A stretch of 43,526 bases of DNA from Deltaproteobacteria bacterium (lineage in GTDB: Bacteria; Desulfobacterota; GWC2-55-46; JAJCZF01), in contig JAJCZF010000001.1 in assembly GCA_029262535.1 (NCBI GenBank), positions 1-43,526 of the forward strand. Direction: 5' to 3'. The translations under genes and the position numbers were made by a program. A model generated the notes under the pieces. The model saw only the letters and a list, made by a program, of their open reading frames with translations. It was not told the DNA's origin and made no database searches. Shown here piece after piece: positions 14,676-24,460 of the stretch (its first letter is position 1; each line of letters opens with the position of its first letter).

Positions 14676-16442
14676 CTACTCAGGGGTCGAACTTATCGTC
14701 ACCTTACTTTCCTGCTCCGGCAAAACCATGCCGAGCAGGCGATAGATCTCTTCCATAGTCTTATCGTATTTAAAGAGGTCCATCTCGCCGCCGCGCGCCT
14801 TTATCTCTACCGACTCTTCGGCAGCGGTCTTCTTGCTTATGGTGACGCGGACCGGGATGCCTATGAGGTCGATATCTTTAAACCTCACGCCCGGTCGCTC
14901 GTTACGCTCATCAAGAAGGGCCGGAATACCCCTGTCCATAAGGCCGTAGTAGAGCGAGGTGGCGATCTCCATAAGGTCGTCGTTTTTTATGTCAACAAGC
15001 ACCACCGCGACATGATAAGGCGCGAGCGGCACGGGCCACTTTATACCGTTATCGTCATGATTTTGCTCAATAGCTGCGGCGGCGGTCCTGCCTATACCTA
15101 TGCCGTAACAGCCCATTATCATGGGCTTGCTCTTTCCGTCTTCGTCTATGAATGTACAGTCCATCGCCTCGCTATACTTGGTGCCGAGCATAAAGATATG
15201 TCCGACCTCTATGCCGCGATGAATCTCGAACCGCCCCTTATCGCAACGCGGGCACTTGTCGAGGCCCTCTACCGTGCGGAGGTCTGCGTACTCGGCTGTA
15301 AAGTCGCGCCCCGGTAGTACGTTAAGCAAGTGCGTGTCGACCTTGTTCGCGCCTGTAACGCCCTCTGTAATGGCGCGAATGTCGAAGTCGGCTATGATAC
15401 GCACATCACCGAGGCCCACCGGCCCGGCAAAACCTCTGGGCGCGCCGGTAATCTCTTCGACGACCGCATCGGTGGCAAGCTCGGCACGCGCCACCCCGGC
15501 GGCACGGCGTAACTTTGCCTCGTTTATATTGCGTAATCCTCGAACGAGCGCAACTACCGGCCCATTATCGGTATCATATACAAGGGTCTTTATGAACTTC
15601 GATGCTGGGACACCTAGGAGGCCCGATACCTCCTCTATCGTCTTCTTTCCCGGCGTGGAGACTTCTTTCGGCTCCGGGGTCTCGGCCTGGGCCTTTATGT
15701 GGTCGGCCTGGCCCGATACGTGATCTTTCAGCTCGGCGCGCTCGGTATTGGCGGCGTAGTCGCAGGAGTTACAGCTCACGACCTCGTCTTCACCTGTATC
15801 GGCAAGCACCATGAACTCGTGCGAAAAGCTGCCGCCGATATTGCCGCTATCTGCCTCAACAGCGCGAAACTTGAGGCCGCACCTCCTGAAAATATTAGAG
15901 TAGGCCTCGAACATCTTGTCATACTCTTCCTTGGCGCTCTCTTCATTGGCATGAAATGAATAGGCGTCCTTCATGACAAACTCACGCCCCCTCATGAGGC
16001 CGAATCTCGGGCGGATCTCGTCTCTAAACTTGGTCTGAATCTGGTAGAGATTAAGCGGAAGGCCCTTATAGGACTTTACGTCGCGCCTTACCATATCGGT
16101 AACGACCTCTTCGTGCGTGGGGCCTAAGCAGAAGTCGCGGCCGTGGCGGTCCTTTACGCGAAGTAGCTCCTTGCCGTACTCTTCCCAGCGTCCGCTCTCG
16201 CGCCATAGTTCGGAGGGGATGACAACAGGCATCACGACCTCCTGCGCTCCGGCGCGGGTAAGCTCTTCCCTGACGATACGCTCGACATTTTGCATGACGA
16301 GAGTACCTAACGGAAGCAGGTTATATATGCCGGCCGCGACCTTCCTGATCATACCGGCGCGTATCATTAATTGATGACTTATTACCTCGGCGTCAGCAGG
16401 GCTCTCGCGTAGCGTCGGGGCGAATAGTTTTGAAAAAAACAT
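14676..16442 (-). CDS. proS: Prolyl-tRNA synthetase (bacterial type with editing domain)
   Basis: 588 aa, normal for bacterial ProRS. Class II catalytic motifs: motif 2 around TKFRDEIRPRFGLMRGREFVM, split by an editing (YbaK-like) insertion between about residues 230 and 390 (STPGKKTIEEVSGLLGVPAS, then FIKTLVYDTD), and motif 3 CYGIGIGRTAAAAIEQNHD. The C-terminal anticodon-binding domain begins near WPVPLAPYHVAVV. The ATG at 16442 has AAGGAG well placed. It lies ten bases after the foldase gene and is probably co-transcribed with it. Confidence 0.97.
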   Translation of the reverse strand: MFFSKLFAPTLRESPADAEVISHQLMIRAGMIRKVAAGIYNLLPLGTLVMQNVERIVREELTRAGAQEVVMPVVIPSELWRESGRWEEYGKELLRVKDRHGRDFCLGPTHEEVVTDMVRRDVKSYKGLPLNLYQIQTKFRDEIRPRFGLMRGREFVMKDAYSFHANEESAKEEYDKMFEAYSNIFRRCGLKFRAVEADSGNIGGSFSHEFMVLADTGEDEVVSCNSCDYAANTERAELKDHVSGQADHIKAQAETPEPKEVSTPGKKTIEEVSGLLGVPASKFIKTLVYDTDNGPVVALVRGLRNINEAKLRRAAGVARAELATDAVVEEITGAPRGFAGPVGLGDVRIIADFDIRAITEGVTGANKVDTHLLNVLPGRDFTAEYADLRTVEGLDKCPRCDKGRFEIHRGIEVGHIFMLGTKYSEAMDCTFIDEDGKSKPMIMGCYGIGIGRTAAAAIEQNHDDNGIKWPVPLAPYHVAVVLVDIKNDDLMEIATSLYYGLMDRGIPALLDERNERPGVRFKDIDLIGIPVRVTISKKTAAEESVEIKARGGEMDLFKYDKTMEEIYRLLGMVLPEQESKVTISSTPE

Positions 16443-16452
16443 TTAAGACTCC

Positions 16453-18342
16453 TTATAACTCTTGATTTGAAATCTTTATCTCGGCCTTGGCGCGTAAGTC
16501 TTCTAGCCATTCGAGCAGCGCCTCGTTCTCTCTCACATTTCTGAGATTGTCGATCATCTGCGCCTTGCGCGGCTCGAAGCCGTCACGCTTGGCCTCTTCA
16601 AAGGACTTGAAAGTAAATATATAGAACTTGCCGCTCTGCTCAACGACCGTATCGTATAGAGGCTTCTCCGCGTTAAGCGCGAAGAGGTCGGCGTGCGCCC
16701 TTGTAAAGAGCATCATCTCGGAGATAATACCCTGGGCGTGAGACGTGGGGCGCGTAAGGCTCACTTCAAGCTTCGCCTCTTTTGCGACCTCCGCGAGAGC
16801 TGCTCCGTCCGTTAGTTTCGCCAGTAGCGTGTCGGCCTCTTCTCTTGCCAACTCAAGCGCACCCTCTTTAATAACGCCTTCTTTAATCTTCCCGGCCAGT
16901 TTCTCTATGGGCGGAACATGCTCTTCGACCCTCTCAAGGACTTTTAGGAGGATAACCGAATCTTCAGTCTCTATAACGCCGGAGATTGAACCGGCGGTGA
17001 GACCGAAGGCCGTAAAGCGGGCCATCTCGTCGGTTACGACCGGGTTGGTTCTATCTTCTTCACTAAAAAGCCCCGTAACCTCGGCCTTGAAACCGGCCTC
17101 TTTGGCAGCCTTCTCAAGCTCTCCTATATCATCGGTCGTCTCGAATACGGACAAAAGCTCTTCGGCCTTGGCCCCGGTGAGCACGCGTCCCTCGACGGCC
17201 CTGAGCTTTGCCTCGACCTTCGAGCGCACCTCGTCAAGCGGCAGGTATGAGTCTTCCTTTCGCCCGGTTGTCTTAATTATATGATAACCGAACTGTGTTT
17301 CGACAAGTTCGCTCGTCTGGCCTATTTCGAGCGAAAATGCCGCTTCCTCAAAGGGCTTTACCATGCGCCCTTTTTTAAAGAAGCCGAGGTCTCCGCCCTT
17401 TGTAGCCGAACCTGGGTCCGCAGAATGCGTCTTTGCAAGCTCCGCGAAGTCCGCTCCTGTCTCAAGCATGACAAGGACACCTTCGGCCTTTGTCTTTGCC
17501 GCCTCCGGGTCGTCACCCGCAGAGATAAGGATATGAGAGGCGCGTACGCTGCCCTCTACAAAGTACTCTTCCTTATTATCTTCGTAATATGCCTTAACCG
17601 CCTCTTCGTTTAACTCGACCTTTCCCGCCATCTCGTCAAAGGAGCCGAGCGCGTAAACGACCTTCACCCTGGTAGGCACGGTAAACCCATATCCCTTTTC
17701 ATCATAATACTTCTTTAATTGCTCGTCCGTTACCTCAAGGCCATCTTCAAACTTGGCAGGATCGACGGTAAGATACTCAAAGGTTATCAACTTATTCTCT
17801 TTTGCATACTCCTGCCAAGCGTCCTCTTCAGTCACCTTTACGGCTGAAGTGGTGCGCTCTACCATCTTTTCCATAGAGATCTGGTTCTTGACCTCGGTCT
17901 CGTAGTCGAGCGGTTTGATACCCCTGGCGTCGAGCCACGAATAGTAGTTCTCCTGGCTAAAGGCCCCCTCAACAAGGAACTGAGACTCTTTAGAGATATA
18001 ATCCATAAGTTCGTTCTTCGTAGCGGACAGCCCCTGGCGTTCGGCCTCGTTAATGATAAGGATATTATTTATGAGCTGATATTTCACCTGAGACTCAAGG
18101 CCGAGCTGCTTTAAGGCCTCTTCGGAATAGTTCTCGCCCATCCTCTGACGGGTATATTCGATCTGTCGCCTGAGCGCGTTCTGGTATTCACGCAGCCCTA
18201 TCTCCACGCCGTCGACAACGGCCACGTTATTTTTCAAGCCCCCTCCGCCTCCGCTCACCATAAATATAAAAGCGAGGGCTATGATACCGAATAAGACCAG
18301 CACATACTTCTGGTTCTCTTTTTTCCTAAATACTTCTAACAT
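16453..18342 (-). CDS. ppiD: PpiD/SurA-like membrane-anchored peptidyl-prolyl isomerase
   Basis: 629 aa from the ATG at 18342, with GGAGG seven bases upstream; a TTG one codon earlier is possible. It is an envelope foldase anchored in the inner membrane with its bulk in the periplasm. A short cytoplasmic N-terminus and one membrane helix (about 13-31) are followed by a SurA-N/PpiD chaperone region (to about 190) and one parvulin domain (about 267-363) with SHILI, GGDLGFFKKGRMVKPFEEA and GYHIIK. A second, less recognisable segment (about 400-600) follows, as in PpiD. The symbol is by architecture. It diverges from mreB. Confidence 0.88.
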   Translation of the reverse strand: MLEVFRKKENQKYVLVLFGIIALAFIFMVSGGGGGLKNNVAVVDGVEIGLREYQNALRRQIEYTRQRMGENYSEEALKQLGLESQVKYQLINNILIINEAERQGLSATKNELMDYISKESQFLVEGAFSQENYYSWLDARGIKPLDYETEVKNQISMEKMVERTTSAVKVTEEDAWQEYAKENKLITFEYLTVDPAKFEDGLEVTDEQLKKYYDEKGYGFTVPTRVKVVYALGSFDEMAGKVELNEEAVKAYYEDNKEEYFVEGSVRASHILISAGDDPEAAKTKAEGVLVMLETGADFAELAKTHSADPGSATKGGDLGFFKKGRMVKPFEEAAFSLEIGQTSELVETQFGYHIIKTTGRKEDSYLPLDEVRSKVEAKLRAVEGRVLTGAKAEELLSVFETTDDIGELEKAAKEAGFKAEVTGLFSEEDRTNPVVTDEMARFTAFGLTAGSISGVIETEDSVILLKVLERVEEHVPPIEKLAGKIKEGVIKEGALELAREEADTLLAKLTDGAALAEVAKEAKLEVSLTRPTSHAQGIISEMMLFTRAHADLFALNAEKPLYDTVVEQSGKFYIFTFKSFEEAKRDGFEPRKAQMIDNLRNVRENEALLEWLEDLRAKAEIKISNQEL

Positions 18343-18542
18343 CAAATAACCTCCGAAAAAGAATCCCTTTCACAGGGTTTCACTAAAATTTTCATAATAG
18401 ATTCAAGATGATTCGACCTGTAAAGAGGCCGCAATCCTCTGCACGGCACGCATCTTTAAAACCGAATCTAAGAGTTTAGTAGATTCTCCTAGATAATTCA
18501 AGCATTATACCCTTTTTAAGCGGTTTTTCTCGTTAAATAGCC

Positions 18543-18571
18543 TTGCCTTACATCTACCTTTCTGATATTAT
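18543..18571 (+). promoter_or_regulatory. Candidate promoter for mreB
   Basis: TTGCCT (18543-18548), a 17-base spacer and TATTAT (18566-18571), giving a leader of about 65 bases. The gap 18343-18644 contains nothing else that I recognise. A TATAAT-like hexamer on the minus strand near 18506 has no good -35. Confidence 0.5.
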
Positions 18572-18620
18572 TCTCTAATTAGACATAAATGAGCATTCCG
18601 CTTGATATATTTTTATATAA

Positions 18621-19679
<1,059 letters not shown>

Positions 19680-19731
19680 GCACACAGGTGTGCTCTTATT
19701 TCGCGGCACACAGGTGCGCTTTTATTTCGCG
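19680..19731 (+). terminator. Two tandem palindrome/T-tract repeats after mreB
   Basis: Immediately after the mreB TAG come GCACACAGGTGTGC with TCTTATTTCGCG, then GCACACAGGTGCGC with TTTTATTTCGCG. Each is a stem of 5-6 bp plus a U-rich tract on the plus strand, correctly oriented to end mreB transcription. This is the mirror image of the minus-strand pair at 5586-5637. Confidence 0.6.
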
Positions 19732-19832
19732 TGGTAAGTTTCGAGAAGCTCGTTCATTCTTTATCCGCGTCGAAAGCTTTTTGAATAGTCGAAGATTGCT
19801 CCGTTAAAACAAGTACGCTCAGAGTGCCTGTC

Positions 19833-19866
19833 TGTCATTCTGAGCATAGCGAAGAATCTCATGACA
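19833..19866. repeat. TCATTCTGAGC-type dispersed repeat
   Basis: GTCATTCTGAGCATAGCGAA followed by GAATCTC, with outer arms TGTCAT (19833-19838) and ATGACA (19861-19866). It resembles intergenic repeats of the GTCATTCTGAGCGAAGCGAAGAATCT type that are widespread in bacteria. Confidence 0.55.
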
Positions 19867-19869
19867 CAC

Positions 19870-19920
19870 GCACACAGGTGCGCTTTTATTTCGCGCCATA
19901 CAAGTGTGCTCTTAATTTTC
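19870..19920 (+). repeat. Further palindrome/T-tract repeats in the mreB-mreC gap
   Basis: GCACACAGGTGCGC plus TTTTATTTCGCG (19870-19895) is a good copy. The following CCATACAAGTGTGCTC with TTAATTTTC (19896-19920) looks like a decayed one. Both are in the same orientation as the pair at 19680-19731. Confidence 0.5.
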
Positions 19921-19982
19921 ACAAAATAAGTTTTGCAGATTGTGGATATCTTTTTATCCGCGTTATTTATACCTCTAATAAT

Positions 19983-20104
19983 AAAAATTAGAGATTTTCT
20001 CCGAGGTCGAGGCGGAACAAAAATAGAAAGCGGAGCGTATGATTTTATACGTGAGCATTTCTATTTTTGTTCCAACGAAGAGATCGGAGAAAAGATCAAT
20101 TTTT
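19983..20104. repeat. Nested palindromic element, copy 2 (complete)
   Basis: About 122 bp. Terminal arms AAAAATTAGAGATTTTCTCC (left) and GGAGAAAAGATCAATTTTT (right) are inverted repeats with few mismatches. Inside, GGAACAAAAATAGAAA (20014-20029) pairs perfectly over 16 bases with TTTCTATTTTTGTTCC (20058-20073), around a smaller GCGTAT/ATACGT stem. The right end lies nine bases before the mreC ATG. This is the most compact copy of the family, and it suggests a non-autonomous palindromic insertion or a structured RNA. Confidence 0.75.
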
Positions 20105-20113
20105 GCTTAACTA

Positions 20114-20959
20114 ATGAACACCTTCGTAAAACGAAACCAGATAATAATCCTTTCCATAGTCTTTTGCCTTTTCTCGCTCCATATGGCCCTGACAGGCGAG
20201 AAACGCCAGGCCGGCGGAGAGCTCATCATCGGCAAGGTACTCTCGGCAATAGCCTCGCCTTTTCAGACGGTCTTTCTTGGCAGCTATAACGCGCTCGGTA
20301 ATGTCGTAGGCGATTATGTCTACCTCGTCGGTCTCAAAGAAGAGAACGAGGCCCAGGGTCAGACCATCTCGCGCCTCATAGAAGAAAATAGCAGACTCAA
20401 AGAAAAGCTCGACGAGAAAGAACGGCTCACCGGGCTTATCGAAATGAAACGCTCATTTGCCTTCGATACCATTGCCGCGCGCGTTACGGCCTTTAACCTC
20501 GGCGGCTGGACCAAGACCATACAGCTCGATAGCGGTCTAAAAGAAGGCATTGCCGAGGATATGCCGATCATAAGCACGGAGGGTGTCGTCGGCAGGGTAA
20601 TCGAGACCTCCGGCGGAAATTCTCTGGCGCTACTTATTACAGACCCAAGGTCCAATATCGACGTCATCGTTCAAAGAACACGCGTACGCGGCATAGCCGA
20701 AGGTCGCGGCTCGAACCTCCTGGGGCTGAAGTACATACGCGATCTTGAAGATATAAAGGTCGGCGACCTCGTCGTCACCGCCGGCCTCTCCGGGATATTC
20801 CCCAAAGGGCTCGTCGTCGGCCATGTCGCCTCCGCACAGAAGAGCGGCGATAACTTCTTCAAGTCCATAGAGATACGCCCCTCGGCGCTCTTAGGTCGCC
20901 TTGAAGAGGTCCTTGCCGTAAAGACCGATATTACCGATAGCAAGGTGGTGACAGAGTGA
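20114..20959 (+). CDS. mreC: Rod-shape-determining protein MreC
   Basis: 281 aa. MreC is the periplasmic scaffold of the elongasome. A single N-terminal membrane helix (about 9-27) is followed by a coiled coil (about 70-105, LKEENEAQGQTISRLIEENS) and the double beta-barrel domain with GVVGRVIETSGGNSLALLIT and DPRSNIDVIVQRT. No Shine-Dalgarno lies in the usual window: the nearest GGAG is in the arm of the upstream element, more than 20 bases away. How translation starts is therefore unclear. The stop overlaps mreD. Confidence 0.95.
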   Translation: MNTFVKRNQIIILSIVFCLFSLHMALTGEKRQAGGELIIGKVLSAIASPFQTVFLGSYNALGNVVGDYVYLVGLKEENEAQGQTISRLIEENSRLKEKLDEKERLTGLIEMKRSFAFDTIAARVTAFNLGGWTKTIQLDSGLKEGIAEDMPIISTEGVVGRVIETSGGNSLALLITDPRSNIDVIVQRTRVRGIAEGRGSNLLGLKYIRDLEDIKVGDLVVTAGLSGIFPKGLVVGHVASAQKSGDNFFKSIEIRPSALLGRLEEVLAVKTDITDSKVVTE

Positions 20960-21450
20960 AGGACTTTTTCGGATTCACATTCATCGTTATCATATATCTC
21001 GCATTCAGGACCACGGTCTTGCCATCGGTCCCGATACCGGACTTGCCTCTGATCATAGTATTTTTCCTCTCCTATAAGAGGCCATGCCTGATGGGGCTGG
21101 TGCTCGCATTTTTCCTCGGTTATACGTCGGATGTGCTTATGGGCTCTATCATCGGCATAACGAGCTTTACGCTCGTGTTCGTCTACGCGGCGAACTATCT
21201 CGTAGCCACGCGCTTCCACTACGACAACCACCTCCTGCGCGCCATCGGCTGCGGCATTGCGACACTCGCAAGCGGTACGCTCGCATTCCTCATACTGAGT
21301 TTTATAAACGAGGATGTGCGCTTCTTTGCTAATGTCGTGCCGCAGACGGTCGTCACCGCCTTCTTCGCGCCCTTTATCATAACCTTATTCGAGCGCGGCG
21401 CTCATATAAGGAGACCGCGCTCACAAAGGCCCGAAGGAGAGAGCTTTTGA
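20956..21450 (+). CDS. mreD: Rod-shape-determining membrane protein MreD
   Basis: 164 aa, an integral membrane protein with about five hydrophobic segments spread over the whole length. MreD completes the MreBCD complex and influences PBP2 activity. The start is a GTG overlapping the mreC TGA (GTGA). PIPDLPLIIVFFLSYKR and the Gly-rich MGSIIGITSFTLVF segment fit the family, which is poorly conserved; identification rests mainly on position between mreC and mrdA plus topology. Confidence 0.9.
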   Translation: MKDFFGFTFIVIIYLAFRTTVLPSVPIPDLPLIIVFFLSYKRPCLMGLVLAFFLGYTSDVLMGSIIGITSFTLVFVYAANYLVATRFHYDNHLLRAIGCGIATLASGTLAFLILSFINEDVRFFANVVPQTVVTAFFAPFIITLFERGAHIRRPRSQRPEGESF

Positions 21451-23336
21451 AGAACTTCTTTCCCGGAAAAGAGCCCCGCGAGCTTACCGGCCACCTGCTC
21501 TTGCCTGTAATATGCGTATCGGTCGTATTCTTTTTGCTCTTGCTGCGCCTTTGGCAATTACAGGTAATGGGCTCAGAGCACTATAGCGAACTCTCACTCA
21601 ATAACCGCGTAAGGCTCGTTAAAAAGATCGCTCCACGCGGGCTTATCTTCGACCGGAACGGCACAAGGATAGCCGAAAACAGGCCGGGCTTTGACCTCGC
21701 CATCGTACCGGAGGATGTCTCCGACTGGCCGCGCACAAGAGAGAGGCTTACGGGTATTGTCGATATAACGAGCGAGACCCTGAACAAACGCTTTAAGAAG
21801 GCAAAGAACCGCCAGCCCTTTCAGGCGGTAAGCCTCAAAAAAGATCTCACATGGGAAGAGATGGCGCGTGTAGAGAGTTATAAATTAAAGCTGCCGGGCG
21901 TGCTCCTGTCGGTCGGCCCAAAACGGCTATACCCGCACGGAGAGGCCACGGCCCATGTGCTCGGCTACCTCGGAGAGGTTAACGAAAAAGAGCTTCGAGC
22001 CTCGCGCATTGCGAGACGTTCATATATACGAAACGAATCGACCGGCAAATCGGCCCTTGAAAAGAATCTCGAATCAAGGCTTCGCGGCACCACCGGAGGC
22101 CGCCACGTCGAGGTCGACGCCCTTGGCCGCGAACTCGGCGTGCTTAAGCGCTTTGCACCGGTGCCGGGCGCAAATATCCACACCACACTCGACCTGCCAA
22201 CGCAACTGGCCGCGACCGAGGCCCTAAGGGGTAAGGCCGGGGCGGTAGTCGCCATTATCCCTCAGACCGGCGAGATACTGGCCATGGTAAGCGGACCGAG
22301 CTTCGACCCGAACCTCTTCACTTCGGGCATAACGAGCGCAAAGTGGAAAGAGCTGATCGAAAACCCCATGAATGTGCTCACCAACAGGGCCATACAGGGC
22401 CAGTACCCGCCGGCCTCGACCTTCAAACCTATCACCGCCGCCGCCGCGCTCGAAGAGGGCACGATAAGCCATACTAAAAAGATATTCTCCGGGCCGTCGC
22501 TTGAGTTCGGCGGCAGGGTCTACCGCGACTGGAAGGTCGACGGTCACGGAGAGATTAATGTCCACCGGGCCATTGTGGAGTCCTCCGATACATTCTTCTA
22601 CCAGGTCGGTCTCGATGTCGGCATAAACAATATATCGAAGTACGCAAGCGCCTTTGGCCTCGGAGAGAAGACAGGCGTAAGACTCAGCCATGAAAAGCGC
22701 GGCCTCGTGCCGACACGCGAATGGAAGAGGGCGACATATAACGCCCCCTGGTATAACGGCGAGACGATCAACGTCTCGGTCGGACAGGGTTTTGTGCTTG
22801 CCACGCCGATTCAACTGGCTTACGCCTACGCCGCGCTTGCCAACGGCGGCCTGCTTATGCGCCCTCGCCTTGTCGATCTCATGCGCGGCCCCGGCGGAGA
22901 GATCATCGAAGAATTTCCCCCGGAGGAGGTCGCATCGCTACCGCTCTCAACGCAGACGATATCTATCTTAAATAAGGCGCTCAGAGGCGTTATCACCGAA
23001 GAGGGCGGCACGGCCCGCGGCCTTTTCGGTTCGGGTTTCAACATCGCGGGCAAGACCGGCACCTCTCAGGTCACAACCTTAATAGAGCGAGAAAAAGATA
23101 TTTCAAAGATACCCTACAGGCTGCGCGATCACGGTCTCTTTGTAGGATTTGCGCCCTATGAAGACCCGAAAATAGTCGTCGCGGTAATAATCGAACACGG
23201 CGGCTTCGGCTCCCAGTCGGCGGCCCCGGTGGCGCTTGAAGTCATTAAGGCATATCTTAAAGACCAGTTGCCGGAAGAACCGCAAGAGCCAAAAGGGCTC
23301 GATAAACCCAAGCCGGATAACGGGACTTCGACCTAA
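21447..23336 (+). CDS. mrdA: Penicillin-binding protein 2 (elongasome transpeptidase)
   Basis: 629 aa. PBP2 cross-links peptidoglycan during lateral wall growth, with RodA as its glycosyltransferase partner. An N-terminal membrane anchor (about 16-36), the pedestal domain with RGLIFDRNG, and the transpeptidase domain with catalytic Ser324 in STFK, SSD (379-381) and KTGTS (536-540). The start is TTG at 21447, overlapping the mreD stop (TTGA), with AAGGAG upstream. The C-terminal tail is Pro/Glu/Lys-rich. Confidence 0.97.
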   Translation: MKNFFPGKEPRELTGHLLLPVICVSVVFFLLLLRLWQLQVMGSEHYSELSLNNRVRLVKKIAPRGLIFDRNGTRIAENRPGFDLAIVPEDVSDWPRTRERLTGIVDITSETLNKRFKKAKNRQPFQAVSLKKDLTWEEMARVESYKLKLPGVLLSVGPKRLYPHGEATAHVLGYLGEVNEKELRASRIARRSYIRNESTGKSALEKNLESRLRGTTGGRHVEVDALGRELGVLKRFAPVPGANIHTTLDLPTQLAATEALRGKAGAVVAIIPQTGEILAMVSGPSFDPNLFTSGITSAKWKELIENPMNVLTNRAIQGQYPPASTFKPITAAAALEEGTISHTKKIFSGPSLEFGGRVYRDWKVDGHGEINVHRAIVESSDTFFYQVGLDVGINNISKYASAFGLGEKTGVRLSHEKRGLVPTREWKRATYNAPWYNGETINVSVGQGFVLATPIQLAYAYAALANGGLLMRPRLVDLMRGPGGEIIEEFPPEEVASLPLSTQTISILNKALRGVITEEGGTARGLFGSGFNIAGKTGTSQVTTLIEREKDISKIPYRLRDHGLFVGFAPYEDPKIVVAVIIEHGGFGSQSAAPVALEVIKAYLKDQLPEEPQEPKGLDKPKPDNGTST

Positions 23337-23344
23337 AGATAAAA

Positions 23345-24460
23345 ATGATAAGCAAACTAAAATTACAGTTCATCGACAGGCGTTTACTGCTTCAGGTAGA
23401 CTGGCTTCTGATAGGCGTAACGGTGCTACTCGCCATAATCGGCCTTGCGACTATCTATAGCGCGACCTACGCCGGAAGTCTGCACATCTACGAGCGCCAT
23501 TCACTATGGCTCTTGATAGGGGCGCTATTCTTCTTTATCGCGGTCGTTGTGAACTACTCACTCATAGAAAGGTTTGCTTACCACCTCTACGGCCTATCGA
23601 TCCTTACGCTTATCGCCGTGCTCTTTCTCGGCACAGAGATAGCCGGCACGCACAGGTGGCTCTCACTCGGATTTATAAGCTTCCAGCCCTCCGAGTTCGC
23701 CAAGCTTGCCCTGATTGTCGTTTTGGCGAGATATATGAGCGACCGCAGCATCCCTGCGACAGGGCTCTCGCTCCGCGCCCTTGGCAAACCGGCTATAATA
23801 ATGGCGCTGCCATTTTTACTCGTGGCCCGTCAGCCCGATCTCGGCACGGCCCTTACGATGCTTCTGATATTTTGCTCCATGCTGCTCGTTATCGGTATTA
23901 ACAGGCGTACCTTACTGGCCATAGCCATCTGCTTTGCCCCGGTCATACCGGTCGGCTGGTCCCTCTTAAAGGGCTATCAAAAGGCCCGCCTCCTGAGCTT
24001 CTTCGGCAACTCGAACGACTCGCTCGGCGCCGGTTACCACCTGCTTCAATCAAAGATCGCCATAGGCTCCGGCGGTCTGCTCGGAAAGGGCTTTTCAAAA
24101 GGCACGCAGGGCACGTTGCGTTTCCTTCCAGAACACCATACCGACTTTATCTTTCCGATACTGGCTGAAGAGTGGGGCTTTATCGGTTCGCTCATACTGC
24201 TTTCTCTATTTTTCGTCCTTATAATGCGCGGCTTCAACACTGCGCGAAACTCAAAAGACCGCTTTGGTTTTCTCGTGGCCTTTGGCATATCGGCCATGTT
24301 ATTCTGGCACGTAGTCATCAATCTCGGCATGGTATCGGGGCTACTTCCAGTCGTCGGAATGCCGCTACCCTTCCTGAGTTACGGCGGCACATTTTTGCTA
24401 ACGACACTCTTAGGCGTAGGCATCCTGGTAAATATAGGCATGAGGAGATTTATCTTCTAA
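23345..24460 (+). CDS. rodA: Peptidoglycan glycosyltransferase RodA
   Basis: 371 aa, a SEDS-family polytopic membrane protein with about ten hydrophobic segments. It polymerises lipid II during elongation with PBP2. Family signatures: GTHRWLSLGFISFQPSEFAKL (residues about 98-118), RQPDLGTALTM, LPEHHTDFIF and LPVVGMPLPFLSYGGT near the C-terminus. The length is typical for RodA. It begins eight bases after mrdA and is directly followed by pgpA with no gap (TAA then ATG). Confidence 0.97.
   Translation: MISKLKLQFIDRRLLLQVDWLLIGVTVLLAIIGLATIYSATYAGSLHIYERHSLWLLIGALFFFIAVVVNYSLIERFAYHLYGLSILTLIAVLFLGTEIAGTHRWLSLGFISFQPSEFAKLALIVVLARYMSDRSIPATGLSLRALGKPAIIMALPFLLVARQPDLGTALTMLLIFCSMLLVIGINRRTLLAIAICFAPVIPVGWSLLKGYQKARLLSFFGNSNDSLGAGYHLLQSKIAIGSGGLLGKGFSKGTQGTLRFLPEHHTDFIFPILAEEWGFIGSLILLSLFFVLIMRGFNTARNSKDRFGFLVAFGISAMLFWHVVINLGMVSGLLPVVGMPLPFLSYGGTFLLTTLLGVGILVNIGMRRFIF

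Noticed and set aside
19933..20289. Open frame crossing the nested element and the start of mreC
   Set aside because: Its first half is the palindromic element and its second half is mreC in the wrong frame. It has no ribosome site or family resemblance.
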